This document shows, one piece after another, positions 63,156 through 64,000 of a stretch of 64,000 nt of DNA (its first letter is position 1; each line of letters opens with the position of its first letter). Source of the stretch: Bacillota bacterium (GTDB lineage Bacteria; Bacillota; UBA4882; UBA8346); the NCBI GenBank assembly GCA_023392595.1, contig JAEVYU010000046.1, positions 124,001 to 188,000 on the forward strand, read 5' to 3'. The notes beneath the pieces are model-generated. The model saw nothing but the letters and a program-made list of their open reading frames with translations, ran no database searches and was not told where the DNA came from. Both the position numbers and the translations under genes were made by a program.

Positions 63156-64000
63156 TCAACTCCTTTGGACATTACGTATGGGTATTGTAATGCCTGTCTT
63201 TTTTAAGATCATTTCCAATCGGTGATAAAATGTGTGTTCACGATAAGCTCTTTGTTGTCCCGCAGTTGTTATTGATTCTCTTTTCTCCGGATGGTGGAGA
63301 TATTCAATTATTTTATCCGCAAGGTCTATTGAGTCAGTAAAAGTAATCATCTCTCGGCCGACATTGAAACATTCCCATAAATCGGGTCGGCTGCTATCCA
63401 CCAGTTGAAATGCGCCACTTCCCGCCAGGGCAAAAGTCCGATCGTTAGGGCTTGTTCCCGGAATTCCTTTGGAGTTCCCCGAAGGAGGATTTATTGGGTT
63501 GCGATGAATATTGAGATTAATCTTCGCTCCGCAGTAATATTTTTGAACTTCCCAAAAATCACAAATAACAGGAATGATAAACTTTCTTAAGTCCGGAACA
63601 AGCTCCTGACCCCAATTTCCGATTAATTTAACATTGAAATTTTTAATGGAAGGGGCAATCGAATTTAAAATCCGGATCCGATCCGGAAAAGCCACTCCAA
63701 CCAGACAAAGGTCGCTATGATAAGACGGCGGAAATAATAATCGATTATGAATCCTTGGGCTACAACACCAGGGAAGATAAAAGACATTAGGACGGTTGTA
63801 TTCATTCACGGCTTGTTTTTCAGTTGTAAAAACATAATCATAAGTTTCAACCATCCGCCCACGGTGGTAGTCAATCTCATATGGATCTTCCACTAACCAT
63901 AAAACAGTGACCGCTCCTTTGTTTTTTGCATGTTGTACCAGATGCAATGGGGTAAATGTTCCATGAATAACCAATAATAGATCCGGTTTTAATTCATTGA
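63156..64000 (-). CDS. CgeB-like spore maturation glycosyltransferase (5' end cut by window)
   Basis: The frame stays open to the right edge, so the N-terminus is missing; about 281 residues are visible. LKPDLLLVIHGTFTPLHLV, VLWLVEDPYEIDYHRGRMV, NVFYLPWCCSPRIH, DLCLVGVAFPDRIRIL, and the donor-site NDRTFALAGSGAFQLVDSSRPDLWECF are of the CgeB/DUF3880-glycosyltransferase family. CgeB acts in forming the polysaccharide outer layer of B. subtilis spores. It ends 4 bp before the start of StrF-type paralogue 3. Confidence 0.8.
   Translation of the reverse strand, partial: NELKPDLLLVIHGTFTPLHLVQHAKNKGAVTVLWLVEDPYEIDYHRGRMVETYDYVFTTEKQAVNEYNRPNVFYLPWCCSPRIHNRLLFPPSYHSDLCLVGVAFPDRIRILNSIAPSIKNFNVKLIGNWGQELVPDLRKFIIPVICDFWEVQKYYCGAKINLNIHRNPINPPSGNSKGIPGTSPNDRTFALAGSGAFQLVDSSRPDLWECFNVGREMITFTDSIDLADKIIEYLHHPEKRESITTAGQQRAYREHTFYHRLEMILKKTGITIPIRNVQRS

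Overview
The window reads as the chromosome of an endospore-forming member of the Bacillota (Firmicutes). The support is SpoIVFA/SpoIVFB, SpoVAE, SpoIIP, two DUF3189 proteins, a CgeB-type protein and LysM proteins, set among AT-rich Clostridia-style housekeeping genes. One protein (18450-19115) looks like a signal-peptide-bearing outer-membrane beta-barrel, which would fit a diderm Firmicute such as the Limnochordia/Hydrogenispora relatives. That lineage placement is inference.

Layout. 1-8.6 kb (minus strand) carries sporulation genes: spoIVFB (cut by the window edge), spoIVFA, spoVAE, two DUF3189 genes, spoIIP and a DUF1614 membrane protein. Among them sits an overlapping set of two 2-hydroxyacyl-CoA-dehydratase-like proteins, their ASKHA activase, mug and a ferredoxin. 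8.7-16.4 kb (minus) is conserved housekeeping: rpsA, ispH, cmk, a coiled-coil protein, coaD, rsmD, DegV, a FakA-type DAK2 protein, Asp23 and DUF1858. rpmB and prs lie on the plus strand at 17-18.3 kb. 18.4-31.6 kb is a looser accessory stretch: the barrel protein, VOC, EFR1, GNAT, enoyl-CoA hydratase, a prenyltransferase-fold protein, an Ntn hydrolase, an MprF-like protein, asnS and a menG-like methyltransferase. It holds three decayed genes (YcaQ-like, PhzF, CstA tail) and a 42-bp tandem repeat.

31.7-64 kb looks like one large surface or spore-surface region. It begins with four small LysM proteins with Pro/Tyr/Arg-rich linkers, a subtilisin-like protease and a Cys-rich unknown protein. Paired glycosyltransferases follow. 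Next comes a sugar locus encoding essentially every step expected for a CMP-nonulosonic acid (legionaminic/pseudaminic/sialic-like): 4,6-dehydratase, two DegT aminotransferases, NeuD-type and GNAT acetyltransferases, NeuC-type epimerase, NeuB-type synthase, KdsC-type phosphatase and NeuA-type cytidylyltransferase. Two SDRs, a class III aminotransferase, a VOC protein, a TIM-barrel isomerase, methyltransferases and RfbC/RfbD-like genes are also present. The right end has two paralogous unknown proteins beginning MSQPLAIYASIP, three paralogous StrF-type glycosyltransferases, a CmcI-type methyltransferase and a CgeB-like glycosyltransferase cut by the edge.

Several genes in this last part are preceded by AC-N16/17-CATAnnnTA patterns resembling sigma-K promoters. 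The most economical reading is a spore coat/crust protein and glycan locus, analogous in content to the sps and cge genes of Bacillus subtilis but with different structural proteins. No tRNA, rRNA or CRISPR array was recognised. The only mobile-element trace is an IS200/IS605 remnant near 58.7-59.2 kb.
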